31,687 nucleotides of DNA from AC-32 sp035455445 (GTDB lineage: Bacteria > Actinomycetota > Thermoleophilia > Gaiellales > Gaiellaceae). The position numbers and the translations under genes are program-made. How positions within the stretch are numbered: the first letter of the stretch is position 1; the number at the start of each line of letters is the position of its first letter. Shown piece by piece: positions 8,275 to 14,649 of the stretch. A model generated the notes under the pieces. It ran no database searches. It had not been told where the DNA came from and worked only from the letters and a program-made list of their open reading frames with translations. The DNA lies in assembly GCA_035455445.1 (NCBI GenBank), contig DATIFC010000008.1, positions 1-31,687 on the forward strand, given 5' to 3'.

Positions 8275-8661
8275 CCGCTTCGCCATCGCCTGCAGCAGCG
8301 GCCAGGCGATGCGCGCGTCACTCTCGACGAGCGGACGGAAGTCCCAGAAGGTGAGGCCGTAGCACTTGAGGTCGGACTCGGCCTCGATCGAGGCGGTCCG
8401 GTCGCCCTGGTCGATCAGCGCGATGTCGCCGAAGTAGTCGCCGGGGCCGAGGCGGCCGCGCTCGTCGCCGTGGACGCGGACGACGGCCTCGCCGCTCTCG
8501 ATCACGAAGAAGCCGGCGCCGCCCTCGCCCTCGCTGGCGACGGTGTCGCCGGCCGGGAACGTGCGCTCCTTGAAGGAACCGCTCAGCCGCTCGAGCTCGC
8601 GCGGCTCAAGGCTCGCGAAGAGCGGGACCCGCTGGAGCAGCTCGACGGAAGGCCCGGCCAC
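8248..8661 (-). CDS. Stand-alone cyclic nucleotide-binding domain protein (paralogue A)
   Basis: 137-aa protein that is a single cNMP-binding (Crp-type) domain without HTH. VELLQRVPLFASLEPRELERLSGSF forms the N-terminal helices, and the phosphate-binding cassette is GDYFGDIALIDQGDRTASIEA around residues 73-93, with the cyclic-phosphate Arg present but Asp where Glu is usual. It is about 70% identical to the protein at 14035-14442, so the two are recent paralogues. The GTG start at 8661 is supported by alignment with the paralogue's ATG, but it lies inside a 15-bp perfect hairpin with no visible Shine-Dalgarno sequence. It presumably senses cAMP or cGMP and passes the signal to a partner protein. 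Confidence 0.88.
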   Translation of the reverse strand: MAGPSVELLQRVPLFASLEPRELERLSGSFKERTFPAGDTVASEGEGGAGFFVIESGEAVVRVHGDERGRLGPGDYFGDIALIDQGDRTASIEAESDLKCYGLTFWDFRPLVESDARIAWPLLQAMAKRLRAAESEA

Positions 8662-8689
8662 GGCGGAATGCTAACCGCCGTGGCCGGGC
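8652..8689 (-). promoter_or_regulatory. 15-bp hairpin enclosing the start codon of the cNMP gene
   Basis: Perfect stem 8652-8666 with 8675-8689 and an 8-nt loop. The GTG start (8659-8661, minus strand) is in the downstream arm of the mRNA stem. This would hide the initiation codon unless melted, or it may double as a terminator for the upstream cupredoxin-like gene. No U tract is seen. Confidence 0.5.
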
Positions 8690-8704
8690 TCCTGCAATCG
8701 CCCC

Positions 8705-8770
8705 AGACGGCCGGACGGGCAAAGCCCGACCGGCCTCCCCGGGTCGGCGCCGCCGAGTCGGAGCCTTAGA
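8705..8770 (-). repeat. Dispersed palindromic repeat, copy 1
   Basis: 66-bp element whose reverse complement matches 18901-18965 with four substitutions and one single-base indel. It contains an inner hairpin GGCCGG..CGGGC-TTT-GCCCG..CCGGCC and a second GC-rich dyad (GCCGACTCGGCGGC). It begins at the stop codon of the cupredoxin-like gene (TAA at 8766-8768 is inside it) and fills most of the gap to the cNMP gene. Confidence 0.75.
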
Positions 8771-9641
8771 CGCGCAGCGCGCGGCTCCAGGCGGGGCCGT
8801 ACATCAGCGGCAGCGTCTGCCGCTTGGTGATCAGGGCCCGGATGATCATCCCGTGCGGGAAGCTCGCGCGGTAGCTCGCGATCGAGGTGTACGACCGCGG
8901 CTTGGCCGTGAAGCGGGTCAGCCGCAACGCCCTGAACGAGCGCCACCGGTGGGTGCGCTTGTTGAAGCGCTGGAGGACGACCGTGCGGTGCACGAGCGTC
9001 ACGTCGGCGGTCACGCCGACGGCGAACAGCCTGCGTCCGACCTGCTTGAGGCGGACGAACGGCTTGACGTCGACGATGTGCTCGGTGCTCGGGACGTTCT
9101 GCCACACCGCTCGGTAGACCGTGATGCGACGCGGCTTGACCAGGACCTTCCACACGCCGTTCTTCGTCGTCGTCCGTGCGACCTCGCGGAACTTCGAGGT
9201 CCCGAAGGGGCGCGCCTCGATGCTCACGACCTCGCCGTCGGCGCCGGGCCTCGAGATCGAGCCTTGCAGCCGCACAGAGCGGAAGATCTGCACGGTCTTC
9301 GCGCTCTGCCGCATCAGCACGACGCGCGTCGCCGTGACCTCGACGATGCCGTGCTGGCCGGGCTTGAATGCGCCGTGGTACGTGTACGTGCCGTCCCTGA
9401 GGAAGATCCGCGACCAGCTCTGGCCCGGCTTCAGGACCGGGGACTTCCAGGACCCGTCGTCGGCGACGATCTGCCGGTCGACGGCGTCGTCGTTCTTCCA
9501 CACGACGCGGTCGCCGTTCTGGATCGAGATCAGCGGCGGAAAGCCGCTCGCCGTGATCGACGCCGTGTAGTCGTCCGCCCCTGCCGGAGCGGCGGCGGCC
9601 AGCCCCAGGACAAGCAGGGGCAGAAGCAGCAGTCTTCTCAT
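8766..9641 (-). CDS. Secreted cupredoxin-like protein lacking copper ligands
   Basis: 291-aa exported protein. Residues 1-22 are a signal peptide (MRRLLLLPLLVLGLAAAAPAGA). Residues ~25-105 look like a plastocyanin/cupredoxin fold: GDRVVWKNDD, then GTYTYHGAFKPGQHGIVEV where normal members have YxCxxHPxMxG. All four type-1 copper positions appear replaced: His by Arg in DDAVDRQIV, Cys by Gly, His by Lys, Met by Gln. The remaining ~190 residues are strand-rich, with SxRPGADGEVVSIEARP and KNGVWKVLVKPRRITVYRAVW resembling Ig-like surface domains. ATG at 9641 follows a GGGGG ribosome binding site. It is probably an extracytoplasmic binding or structural protein. Confidence 0.75.
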   Translation of the reverse strand: MRRLLLLPLLVLGLAAAAPAGADDYTASITASGFPPLISIQNGDRVVWKNDDAVDRQIVADDGSWKSPVLKPGQSWSRIFLRDGTYTYHGAFKPGQHGIVEVTATRVVLMRQSAKTVQIFRSVRLQGSISRPGADGEVVSIEARPFGTSKFREVARTTTKNGVWKVLVKPRRITVYRAVWQNVPSTEHIVDVKPFVRLKQVGRRLFAVGVTADVTLVHRTVVLQRFNKRTHRWRSFRALRLTRFTAKPRSYTSIASYRASFPHGMIIRALITKRQTLPLMYGPAWSRALRV

Positions 9642-9720
9642 AGTGATGTCCCCCTTCAGCTCGTAGTGCGATGCTTACCTGCCGAGAAGGTGTTCACCAC
9701 CATCGGAAAACGGTAAACCA

Positions 9721-11367
9721 CTACACCGTGGACATGCCCAGGCGGGAGCCGATCACCGCTTCTGCCGCCTGGACGCTGCCCGCGTGGCCCGTCACGGCCG
9801 GCAGGAAGTCGTCCCGGTCGAGCGCGAACAGCTCGACGTCGGTCGCCGCCCGGACCGTGGCCGTGCGCGGCACGTCGCGCAGCAGCGCGATCTCGCCGAA
9901 GTAGGAGCCCTCGCCCTCCCGCCGCGGCGGGCGGCCGTCGGCGAGCACCTCGACCTCGCCCGACGAGACGACGTAGAAGCGGTCTCCGTGGTCGCCCTCG
10001 CGGATGATCTCGTCGCCGGCGGAGGCGGCCACGGGCGCAAGGCCGGCCGCCAGCTGCTCGAGCACCGGCGGCGAGAGCGGTGCGAACATCGGGATCGCGC
10101 GCAGAAGGTCGAGCCTGGCGACGTCCACCGGCTCCGCGTCGAGCCGCGCGAGGCTCGCACGCGCGAGCACGGCCAGGATCGGGAGGAGCAGGCCCACGAG
10201 CACGAGCGCCCACCGCACGCCGACGCCGTCGATCAGCACCGGCGCGAGCACTGCGCCGACCGCGACCGTCGCGTAGAAGAGGCTGTGCAGAACGCCGAAG
10301 ACGCGTGCGAGCACGTCGCTTGGCGTCCCTCGCTGGAGGATCGTGAAGCCGCTGACGTCGCAGATGATGTTGGCGAAGCCGATCAGCCCGAAGGCGACGA
10401 GCGCGGCGGCGGTCGCGGGGATCCCGCCTAGTAGCAGCAGCGGCCCGCCGGTCCCGGCGACGGCGATCCCGAAGGTGCTCGCCAGCCGCCGGTGGCCCAC
10501 GAGCGCGAGTGCGAAGAACCCACCGATCACCCCGCCCACGCCGACGGCCGTGTTGAGGTAGCCGACGCCGCTCGGCCCGAGGTCGAGCAGCTGGAGGGCC
10601 GAGACGGCGATCAGCACGCCGAAGGCGCCGTTCACCAGCGTCTGGGCCGAGAAGAGGCTGACCACCAGCCGCAGCCGCGGGTTCTTCGCGATCGCCCGGA
10701 ACCCCGCGGTCGCCTCCTCGAGCAGCTGCGGCCGCTCCTGGGTCAGCGGCGGTTCCTTCACCCGCAGGAGCGGCGCGAGCATCAGCGCCGACCAGAGGAA
10801 GGCGGCGGCCGTGACCGCGAAGACGACCCACACGTTGGAGACCGCGAGGAGAATGCCTCCGAGCGCCGGTCCGACGCAGAAGCCGAGGCTCTCGATCGTG
10901 CTCGAGCTCACGTTCGCGGCCGTCAGCTCCTCGGGTGTGCGCGCGAGCGACGGGAGCAGCGCTGCCGACGCGGGCTGGAACGCCGTGGTGATCACGGCGA
11001 CGACGGAGGCGAGCACGTAGACGAGCGCGACCGGTGCGTCGGTCAGCACGCAGGCGGCCATCGCCGCCAGCCCGGCGGCGCGCAGCAGGTCGGAGGCCAG
11101 CATCACCGGCACGCGCGGGTAGCGGTCACCGAGGATTGCCGCGAGCGGCGACGCGACGGCCGCCGGCAGCCAGCGGATCAGCGCGACGAGCCCGACTGCG
11201 GAAGCGCCGCCCTGGTCGTAGGCGTAGACCACGAGCGCCACCGCGTAGGCCCAGCTGCCGATGATCGAGCCCGCCCAAGCGAGCTGCAGGCGCCGCAGCG
11301 CGGGGTTGTGGAACACCTCGCGCACGGCGCGCACGGCCTCCCGAAGGTGCTCGCGAACCCGCTCCAC
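9721..11367 (-). CDS. MFS transporter fused to a C-terminal cyclic nucleotide-binding domain
   Basis: 548-aa protein. Residues ~20-405 form a major facilitator transporter of the enterobactin-exporter/MFS_3 type with about 12 hydrophobic segments and the motif-A-like loop PLAAILGDRYPRVPVM. Residues ~415-548 are a cNMP-binding domain with a canonical phosphate-binding cassette FGEIALLRDVPRTATV. Fusion implies that export of an unknown substrate is gated by cAMP or cGMP from inside the cell. GTG at 11367 is the start. It is divergent from the small repeat protein at 11476, with 108 bp between. Its stop is 79 bp upstream of the cupredoxin-like gene, whose product may share its function. Confidence 0.9.
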   Translation of the reverse strand: MERVREHLREAVRAVREVFHNPALRRLQLAWAGSIIGSWAYAVALVVYAYDQGGASAVGLVALIRWLPAAVASPLAAILGDRYPRVPVMLASDLLRAAGLAAMAACVLTDAPVALVYVLASVVAVITTAFQPASAALLPSLARTPEELTAANVSSSTIESLGFCVGPALGGILLAVSNVWVVFAVTAAAFLWSALMLAPLLRVKEPPLTQERPQLLEEATAGFRAIAKNPRLRLVVSLFSAQTLVNGAFGVLIAVSALQLLDLGPSGVGYLNTAVGVGGVIGGFFALALVGHRRLASTFGIAVAGTGGPLLLLGGIPATAAALVAFGLIGFANIICDVSGFTILQRGTPSDVLARVFGVLHSLFYATVAVGAVLAPVLIDGVGVRWALVLVGLLLPILAVLARASLARLDAEPVDVARLDLLRAIPMFAPLSPPVLEQLAAGLAPVAASAGDEIIREGDHGDRFYVVSSGEVEVLADGRPPRREGEGSYFGEIALLRDVPRTATVRAATDVELFALDRDDFLPAVTGHAGSVQAAEAVIGSRLGMSTV

Positions 11368-11475
11368 TCGCTGAGAATGGCAGGGCCGATTGCGTTTTTG
11401 AAGGACGCGTGGAAGATTTCGGGCACGAGTTCCGTCAGGTGATCAAGTTCCGGCAGTTCGAAAGGAGGCAGTTCG

Positions 11476-11679
11476 GTGGAGGATCAGGACCGCGAGACTC
11501 GCATCGACGAGGACGTCGAGGGCCATTCGCACAAGATGCGGAACCTCGGCAAGGACGAGGGCGAGGACGTCGAGGGCCATTCGCACAAGATGCGGAACCT
11601 CGGCAAGGACGACGAGGCCGACGACGTCGAGGCCCACGTCCACAAGGCGAACGTCAACCTCGGCCAGCACAAGGCCTAG
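11476..11679 (+). CDS. 67-aa His-rich tandem-repeat protein (VEGH repeats)
   Basis: Small, highly charged, soluble protein with three 18-residue repeats: DVEGHSHKMRNLGKD twice, then a diverged DVEAHVHKANVNLGQHKA. It has seven His and no Cys. The start is decided by a perfect Shine-Dalgarno AAAGGAGG (11461-11468), seven bases before GTG 11476, one of the best ribosome binding sites in the window. A 9-bp terminator hairpin follows the stop. I do not recognise a named family. Small actinobacterial proteins with VEAH/VEGH repeats are familiar to me only as uncharacterised hypotheticals. His pairs could bind metal, and a repeated-core precursor peptide is another thought, though no modification enzyme is nearby. 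Confidence 0.8.
   Translation: MEDQDRETRIDEDVEGHSHKMRNLGKDEGEDVEGHSHKMRNLGKDDEADDVEAHVHKANVNLGQHKA
11508..11612 (+). repeat. Two identical 51-bp direct repeats inside the small protein gene
   Basis: 11508-11558 and 11562-11612 are identical at all 51 positions, including third codon positions, with a 54-bp (18-codon) period. A third, diverged unit follows to about 11676. Identity at synonymous sites indicates recent duplication or gene conversion. Confidence 0.9.
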
Positions 11680-11704
11680 GGCTTCGAGCTCAGCCCAAGC
11701 TACG

Positions 11705-11726
11705 GAGGGAGCCGGGAGGCTCCCTC
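11705..11726. terminator. Bidirectional hairpin between convergent genes
   Basis: Perfect 9-bp stem GAGGGAGCC (11705-11713) with GGCTCCCTC (11718-11726) and a GGGA loop, placed between the stop of the repeat protein and the stop of the convergent GAF gene (11728). Confidence 0.65.
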
Positions 11727-11727
11727 T

Positions 11728-12366
11728 CTAGCGGTCCCGCAGCAGCTTCCCGAGCGCGTCGAGCAGCCGGAGCGCCGCCTCGCGCCGGTCGGGGTCGGCC
11801 TCGTCCAGCTGCGCGGCGAAGCGCGCGAGCGCTTCGGCCTCGCCGCCCTCGCCCTCGAGCACGCCGCGGGCGGCGCGCGCCTTCTGCAGCAGGTCGAGCG
11901 CGATCGCGGCCTCGTTCGCGAACAGGCCGAGGAGCTCCATCTCCGCCAGCGAGAACGCGGCCTTCTGGGGCCGGTCGAGCACCTCGAGCACGCCGAGCGC
12001 GCGGTCCTCGTGCAGCAGCGGCACCGCCATCAGCCCCTTCGGCACGAACCCGGTGGACTCCGCCGCCTCGCGCGCGAAGCGGGGATCCTTGTCCAGCTCC
12101 TCGACGACGAGCGGCTGCCGCGTGACGAGCACCCAGCCGGCGATCCCCGTGCTCGAGGGGAAACGCTGCCCGACGAGCTCCTCGGCGCCCTCGCCGGAGA
12201 CGGCCTCGAAGACGAGCTCGTCCGATTCCTCGTCGAAGAGGAACACCGACGACGCCCTGGCGCCGAAGATCGCGCGGGCCACCTCCACGATCGACTGCAG
12301 GAGCTCGCGGTAGCCCTCCTCGGAGCCCAGGGCCCCGGCGGCCACCGCCGCGCGCAGGTCGCTCAT
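11728..12366 (-). CDS. GAF domain sensor protein
   Basis: 212-aa cytosolic protein. Residues ~18-165 form a GAF domain (LLQSIVEVARAIFGARASSVFLFDEESDELVFEAVSGEGAEEL, STGIAGWVLVTRQPLVVEEL, SLMAVPLL-type core GLMAVPLLHEDRALGVLEVLDR). The last ~45 residues are helical. There is no output domain, so it must act through a partner. GAF domains bind cyclic nucleotides, small aromatics or redox cofactors; no ligand can be assigned. Its ATG overlaps the stop of the upstream S8 peptidase gene (ATGA), so the two are translationally coupled. It is the last gene of the cNMP-ECF-84aa-S8-GAF set. Confidence 0.85.
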   Translation of the reverse strand: MSDLRAAVAAGALGSEEGYRELLQSIVEVARAIFGARASSVFLFDEESDELVFEAVSGEGAEELVGQRFPSSTGIAGWVLVTRQPLVVEELDKDPRFAREAAESTGFVPKGLMAVPLLHEDRALGVLEVLDRPQKAAFSLAEMELLGLFANEAAIALDLLQKARAARGVLEGEGGEAEALARFAAQLDEADPDRREAALRLLDALGKLLRDR

Positions 12367-13190
12367 CTCCCTCCTCCCACGTTGTCGGCGGTCAGGTAGA
12401 GCACGCTCTTGAGCTGGAACGGCGTCAGCTCGGGGTGCTTCGAGAGCACGAGCGCGCAGATGCCGCTCATGTGCGGCGTGGCGAAGCTATTGCCGGTCGA
12501 CAGGATCGTGCCGCCGCCGAGCCAGGCGATCTCGACCCCGACACCGCGCGCGAAGAACTCCACCGGCGGCGAGGGGTTGTAGAAGAACGTCATCGGGTCG
12601 GGCTCCTCGTGGCTCCCGACCGAGATCACCGACGAGAAGCGCCACGGGTAGCTCTCGACCGGCATGTTGTGCGCCGACGCGACGAGCACCGTGCGGCGGA
12701 AGTAGGCGGTGTCGGCGAGCTCGTGCAGGAGCTCGGCGAACTGGCGCTTCGTGGTCGAGAGGCTCATGTTGATCACGTCGAAGCCCTGGTCGACCGCCCA
12801 GCGCAGCCCCGCGAGCAGGATCGGCCCGCTGCCCTTGAAGCCGGCGCCGAGCACGCGCGCGCTGAAGAGCGCGCACTCCGGAGCGAGCTGCCGCACGATC
12901 CCGGCGCACGCGGTGCCGTGGCCGCAGAGGTCGCCCTCGGCGTCCTCCTCGACCTCGACCTCGTCGTCCTCGTCCCGGCGGAAGGCGACCGCGCCCTCGA
13001 CCTCGCCCACGCGCGGGTGGCCGGCCTCGATGCCGCTGTCGAGGATGCAGACCCGGACGCCCTTGCCGGTCGCGCCGCCGAAGGCCCAGTCGCGGGTGAC
13101 GCGCTCCGGCCAGTCGACGCCGATCGAGATCCGCTCCCCGGCGCCGGCCGGAAGGCTCCACGCGGGGAGGTCTGCGGGCTCCTGGGCCAC
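12363..13190 (-). CDS. S8 family subtilisin-like serine peptidase, cytosolic
   Basis: 275-aa subtilase with an intact triad: Asp51 (VCILDSGIEAGHP), His91 (CGHGTACAGIV) and Ser235 (GNSFATPHMSG); Asn175 in SAHN can supply the oxyanion hole. No signal peptide and no clear I9 propeptide are seen; only ~40 residues precede the catalytic domain, so it likely works inside the cell. An acidic insert (DEDDEVEVEEDAEGD, ~73-87) sits just before the catalytic His and could bind calcium or a partner. Start GTG 13190. It sits 21 bp after the 84-aa gene and overlaps the GAF gene, in an operon with an ECF sigma factor. Regulated cleavage of a regulator is a reasonable but unproven role. Confidence 0.9.
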   Translation of the reverse strand: MAQEPADLPAWSLPAGAGERISIGVDWPERVTRDWAFGGATGKGVRVCILDSGIEAGHPRVGEVEGAVAFRRDEDDEVEVEEDAEGDLCGHGTACAGIVRQLAPECALFSARVLGAGFKGSGPILLAGLRWAVDQGFDVINMSLSTTKRQFAELLHELADTAYFRRTVLVASAHNMPVESYPWRFSSVISVGSHEEPDPMTFFYNPSPPVEFFARGVGVEIAWLGGGTILSTGNSFATPHMSGICALVLSKHPELTPFQLKSVLYLTADNVGGGR

Positions 13191-13211
13191 GCGCGGATGG
13201 TATGGCCGCGG

Positions 13212-13466
13212 CTACGCGTCCGCCAGCAGGCGGCGGAGCTGCTCGACCACGCGCGGCTCGGGCTCGACGCCTTCGGCGTGGAGGGCGCGCTCGAGGTCGG
13301 CGAGGACCTGCGCCCGGAACTGCGCATCGGCCTCCGCGCGGGCGACCAGGTGGTCGATCCCGCGGCGCGCGGCGGGGAGCTCCTGCGCGGCGCGCACCCA
13401 CCCCTCGGGTGCCGGGGGAAGCATCCCGATCAACCGTCCCAGTTGCTCGTGGTCATAGCCGCTCAT
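13212..13466 (-). CDS. 84-aa protein coupled to the ECF sigma factor
   Basis: Small soluble protein beginning MSGYDHEQLGRLIGMLPPAPEGWVRAAQELP, followed by a helical segment with two predicted amphipathic helices (HLVARAEADAQFRAQVLADLERALHAEG and RVVEQLRRLLADA). The ATG at 13466 shares one base with the sigma-factor stop (TGATG), which implies coupled translation at near-equal amounts, a pattern common for sigma/anti-sigma pairs. It has no transmembrane segment and no HxxxCxxC zinc anti-sigma motif. It may be an unconventional sigma partner or a substrate of the downstream peptidase; both are inferences. I do not recognise a named family. Confidence 0.78.
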   Translation of the reverse strand: MSGYDHEQLGRLIGMLPPAPEGWVRAAQELPAARRGIDHLVARAEADAQFRAQVLADLERALHAEGVEPEPRVVEQLRRLLADA

Positions 13467-14086
13467 CACGTCACCTGTCCACCTGACGGGGCAGGCGGCA
13501 CGTTTCTTCCCTCGAAGTGGTCGCGGAGCTTGTCGAGGCAGCGCGAGATTCGGCTCGCGATCGTCCCGGCCGGCAGGCCGAGCGTGTCGCCGATCGTGCG
13601 GTAGCTCTCGTCGCGGGCGAAGAAGCGGTCCAGGATCACGCGGCAGTTCTCCGGGAGCCCCGCCATCGCCTCGTGCACGTCGAACGCCTCCTCGAGCGCG
13701 GTCAGCACGTCCTCGGCGGGAACCTCCGGCAGCTCGTCGATGTCGGCGTCTGACTCCCGCGCGCCCGCCCGCAGCCGGTCGATGCACAGCCGGCGCGTGA
13801 GCTGCGCGATCCACGGCCGCACCGCCTCGTCCTCCCGCAGCGAGTCGAGCCGTTCGTAGACGCGCGTGAAGACCTCCTGGAAGACGTCCTCGGCATCCTG
13901 CTGCGGCAGGCGGAACCCCTGGACGGCGATCGCGTACACGTAGCGGGAGAACCGGTCGACGAGCTGGCGCCAGGCCTCGCCGTCGCCGGCGCGGCAGCGC
14001 GCGACGAGCGCGGCATCGTCGGCCGCGGAGGCGGTCAGCTCTGGGCGGCGCGAAGCCGCTTCGCCATGGTCTCGAGGAGCTTCCAT
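13466..14086 (-). CDS. ECF (sigma-70 family) RNA polymerase sigma factor
   Basis: About 206 aa. Region 2 is clear (ALVARCRAGDGEAWRQLVDRFSRYVYAIAVQGFRL, AEDVFQEVFTRVYERLDSLREDEAVRPWIAQLTRRLCIDRLR) and region 4 follows (MAGLPENCRVILDRFFARDESYRTIGDTLGLPAGTIASRISRCLDKLRDHF). It directs RNA polymerase to a dedicated promoter set. The start is uncertain: ATG 14086 is taken here; a TTG at 14128 is upstream, and both overlap the cNMP gene. A non-standard CTG just after the cNMP stop is also possible. No classical membrane anti-sigma gene is adjacent; instead the neighbours are a cNMP sensor, an 84-aa protein, a subtilase and a GAF protein. Confidence 0.9.
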   Translation of the reverse strand: MEAPRDHGEAASRRPELTASAADDAALVARCRAGDGEAWRQLVDRFSRYVYAIAVQGFRLPQQDAEDVFQEVFTRVYERLDSLREDEAVRPWIAQLTRRLCIDRLRAGARESDADIDELPEVPAEDVLTALEEAFDVHEAMAGLPENCRVILDRFFARDESYRTIGDTLGLPAGTIASRISRCLDKLRDHFEGRNVPPAPSGGQVT

Positions 14087-14442
14087 GCGATCGAGGCGTT
14101 GCTCTCGACGAGCGGCCGGAACTCCCAAGAGGTGAGGCCGTAGCAGCGCAGCTCGCTGTCCGCGGTGACGGTGGCGCTCCGTGCGCCGTCGTCGATCAAA
14201 GCGATCTCGCCGAAGTAGTCGCCGGGCCCGAGCCTGGCCCGCTCGGAGCCGTGGACCGAGACGGACGCCTCGCCGCTCTCGATCACGAAGAAGCCCGCGC
14301 CCGTCCTGCCCTCGTCGGCGACCGTGCTCCCGGCCTCGAAGATGCGCTGCTTGAACGAGCGCGCGAGCCGCTCGAGGTCGCGGCGGTCGAAGTCGGCGAA
14401 CAGCGGCACGCGCTGCAGGAGCTCTACCGGTGCCTCGGCCAT
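14035..14442 (-). CDS. Stand-alone cyclic nucleotide-binding domain protein (paralogue B)
   Basis: 135-aa single Crp-type cNMP domain without HTH, about 70% identical to the protein at 8248-8661. The phosphate-binding cassette is GDYFGEIALIDDGARSATVTA with both Glu and Arg present, so cAMP or cGMP binding is plausible. The ATG at 14442 is 12 bases after the xseB stop, and the 3' end overlaps the sigma-factor gene, tying the sensor to ECF expression. It probably acts by protein-protein contact, with the ECF factor, the 84-aa protein, the peptidase or the GAF protein as candidates. No adenylate cyclase is encoded in the window. Confidence 0.9.
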   Translation of the reverse strand: MAEAPVELLQRVPLFADFDRRDLERLARSFKQRIFEAGSTVADEGRTGAGFFVIESGEASVSVHGSERARLGPGDYFGEIALIDDGARSATVTADSELRCYGLTSWEFRPLVESNASIAWKLLETMAKRLRAAQS

Positions 14443-14454
14443 GTGCGCGGGATA

Positions 14455-14649
14455 TTACGGCTTTGCGGCCTGGGCGCGACCCAAGAGCTCCTCGATCTTC
14501 CCCTCGGCCGCGTCGAGCTGCTCCTTGCAGAAGCGGTAGAGCTCCTCACCTCGCTCCCAGAGCTTGAGGGCCTCGTCGAGCGGCGCCTCTCCGGTCTCGA
14601 GGCGCTGCACGATGGCCTCCAGCTCGCTCTGGGCCTCCTCGAAGGTCAC
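14455..14649 (-). CDS. xseB: Exodeoxyribonuclease VII small subunit
   Basis: 64-aa helical protein, the usual length for XseB. MTFEEAQSELEAIVQRLETGEAPLDEALKLWERGEELYRFCKEQLDAAEGKIEEL is the characteristic two-helix sequence. It forms a complex with several XseB copies per XseA; the enzyme degrades single-stranded DNA from both ends in the cytosol. The ATG overlaps the xseA stop by 4 bases, as in many bacteria. Confidence 0.96.
   Translation of the reverse strand: MTFEEAQSELEAIVQRLETGEAPLDEALKLWERGEELYRFCKEQLDAAEGKIEELLGRAQAAKP

Noticed and set aside
11508..11612. CRISPR-like repeat pair
   Set aside because: Period is an exact 54 bp (18 codons), inside an ORF with a perfect ribosome binding site; spacers are 3 bp, so this is a coding repeat.
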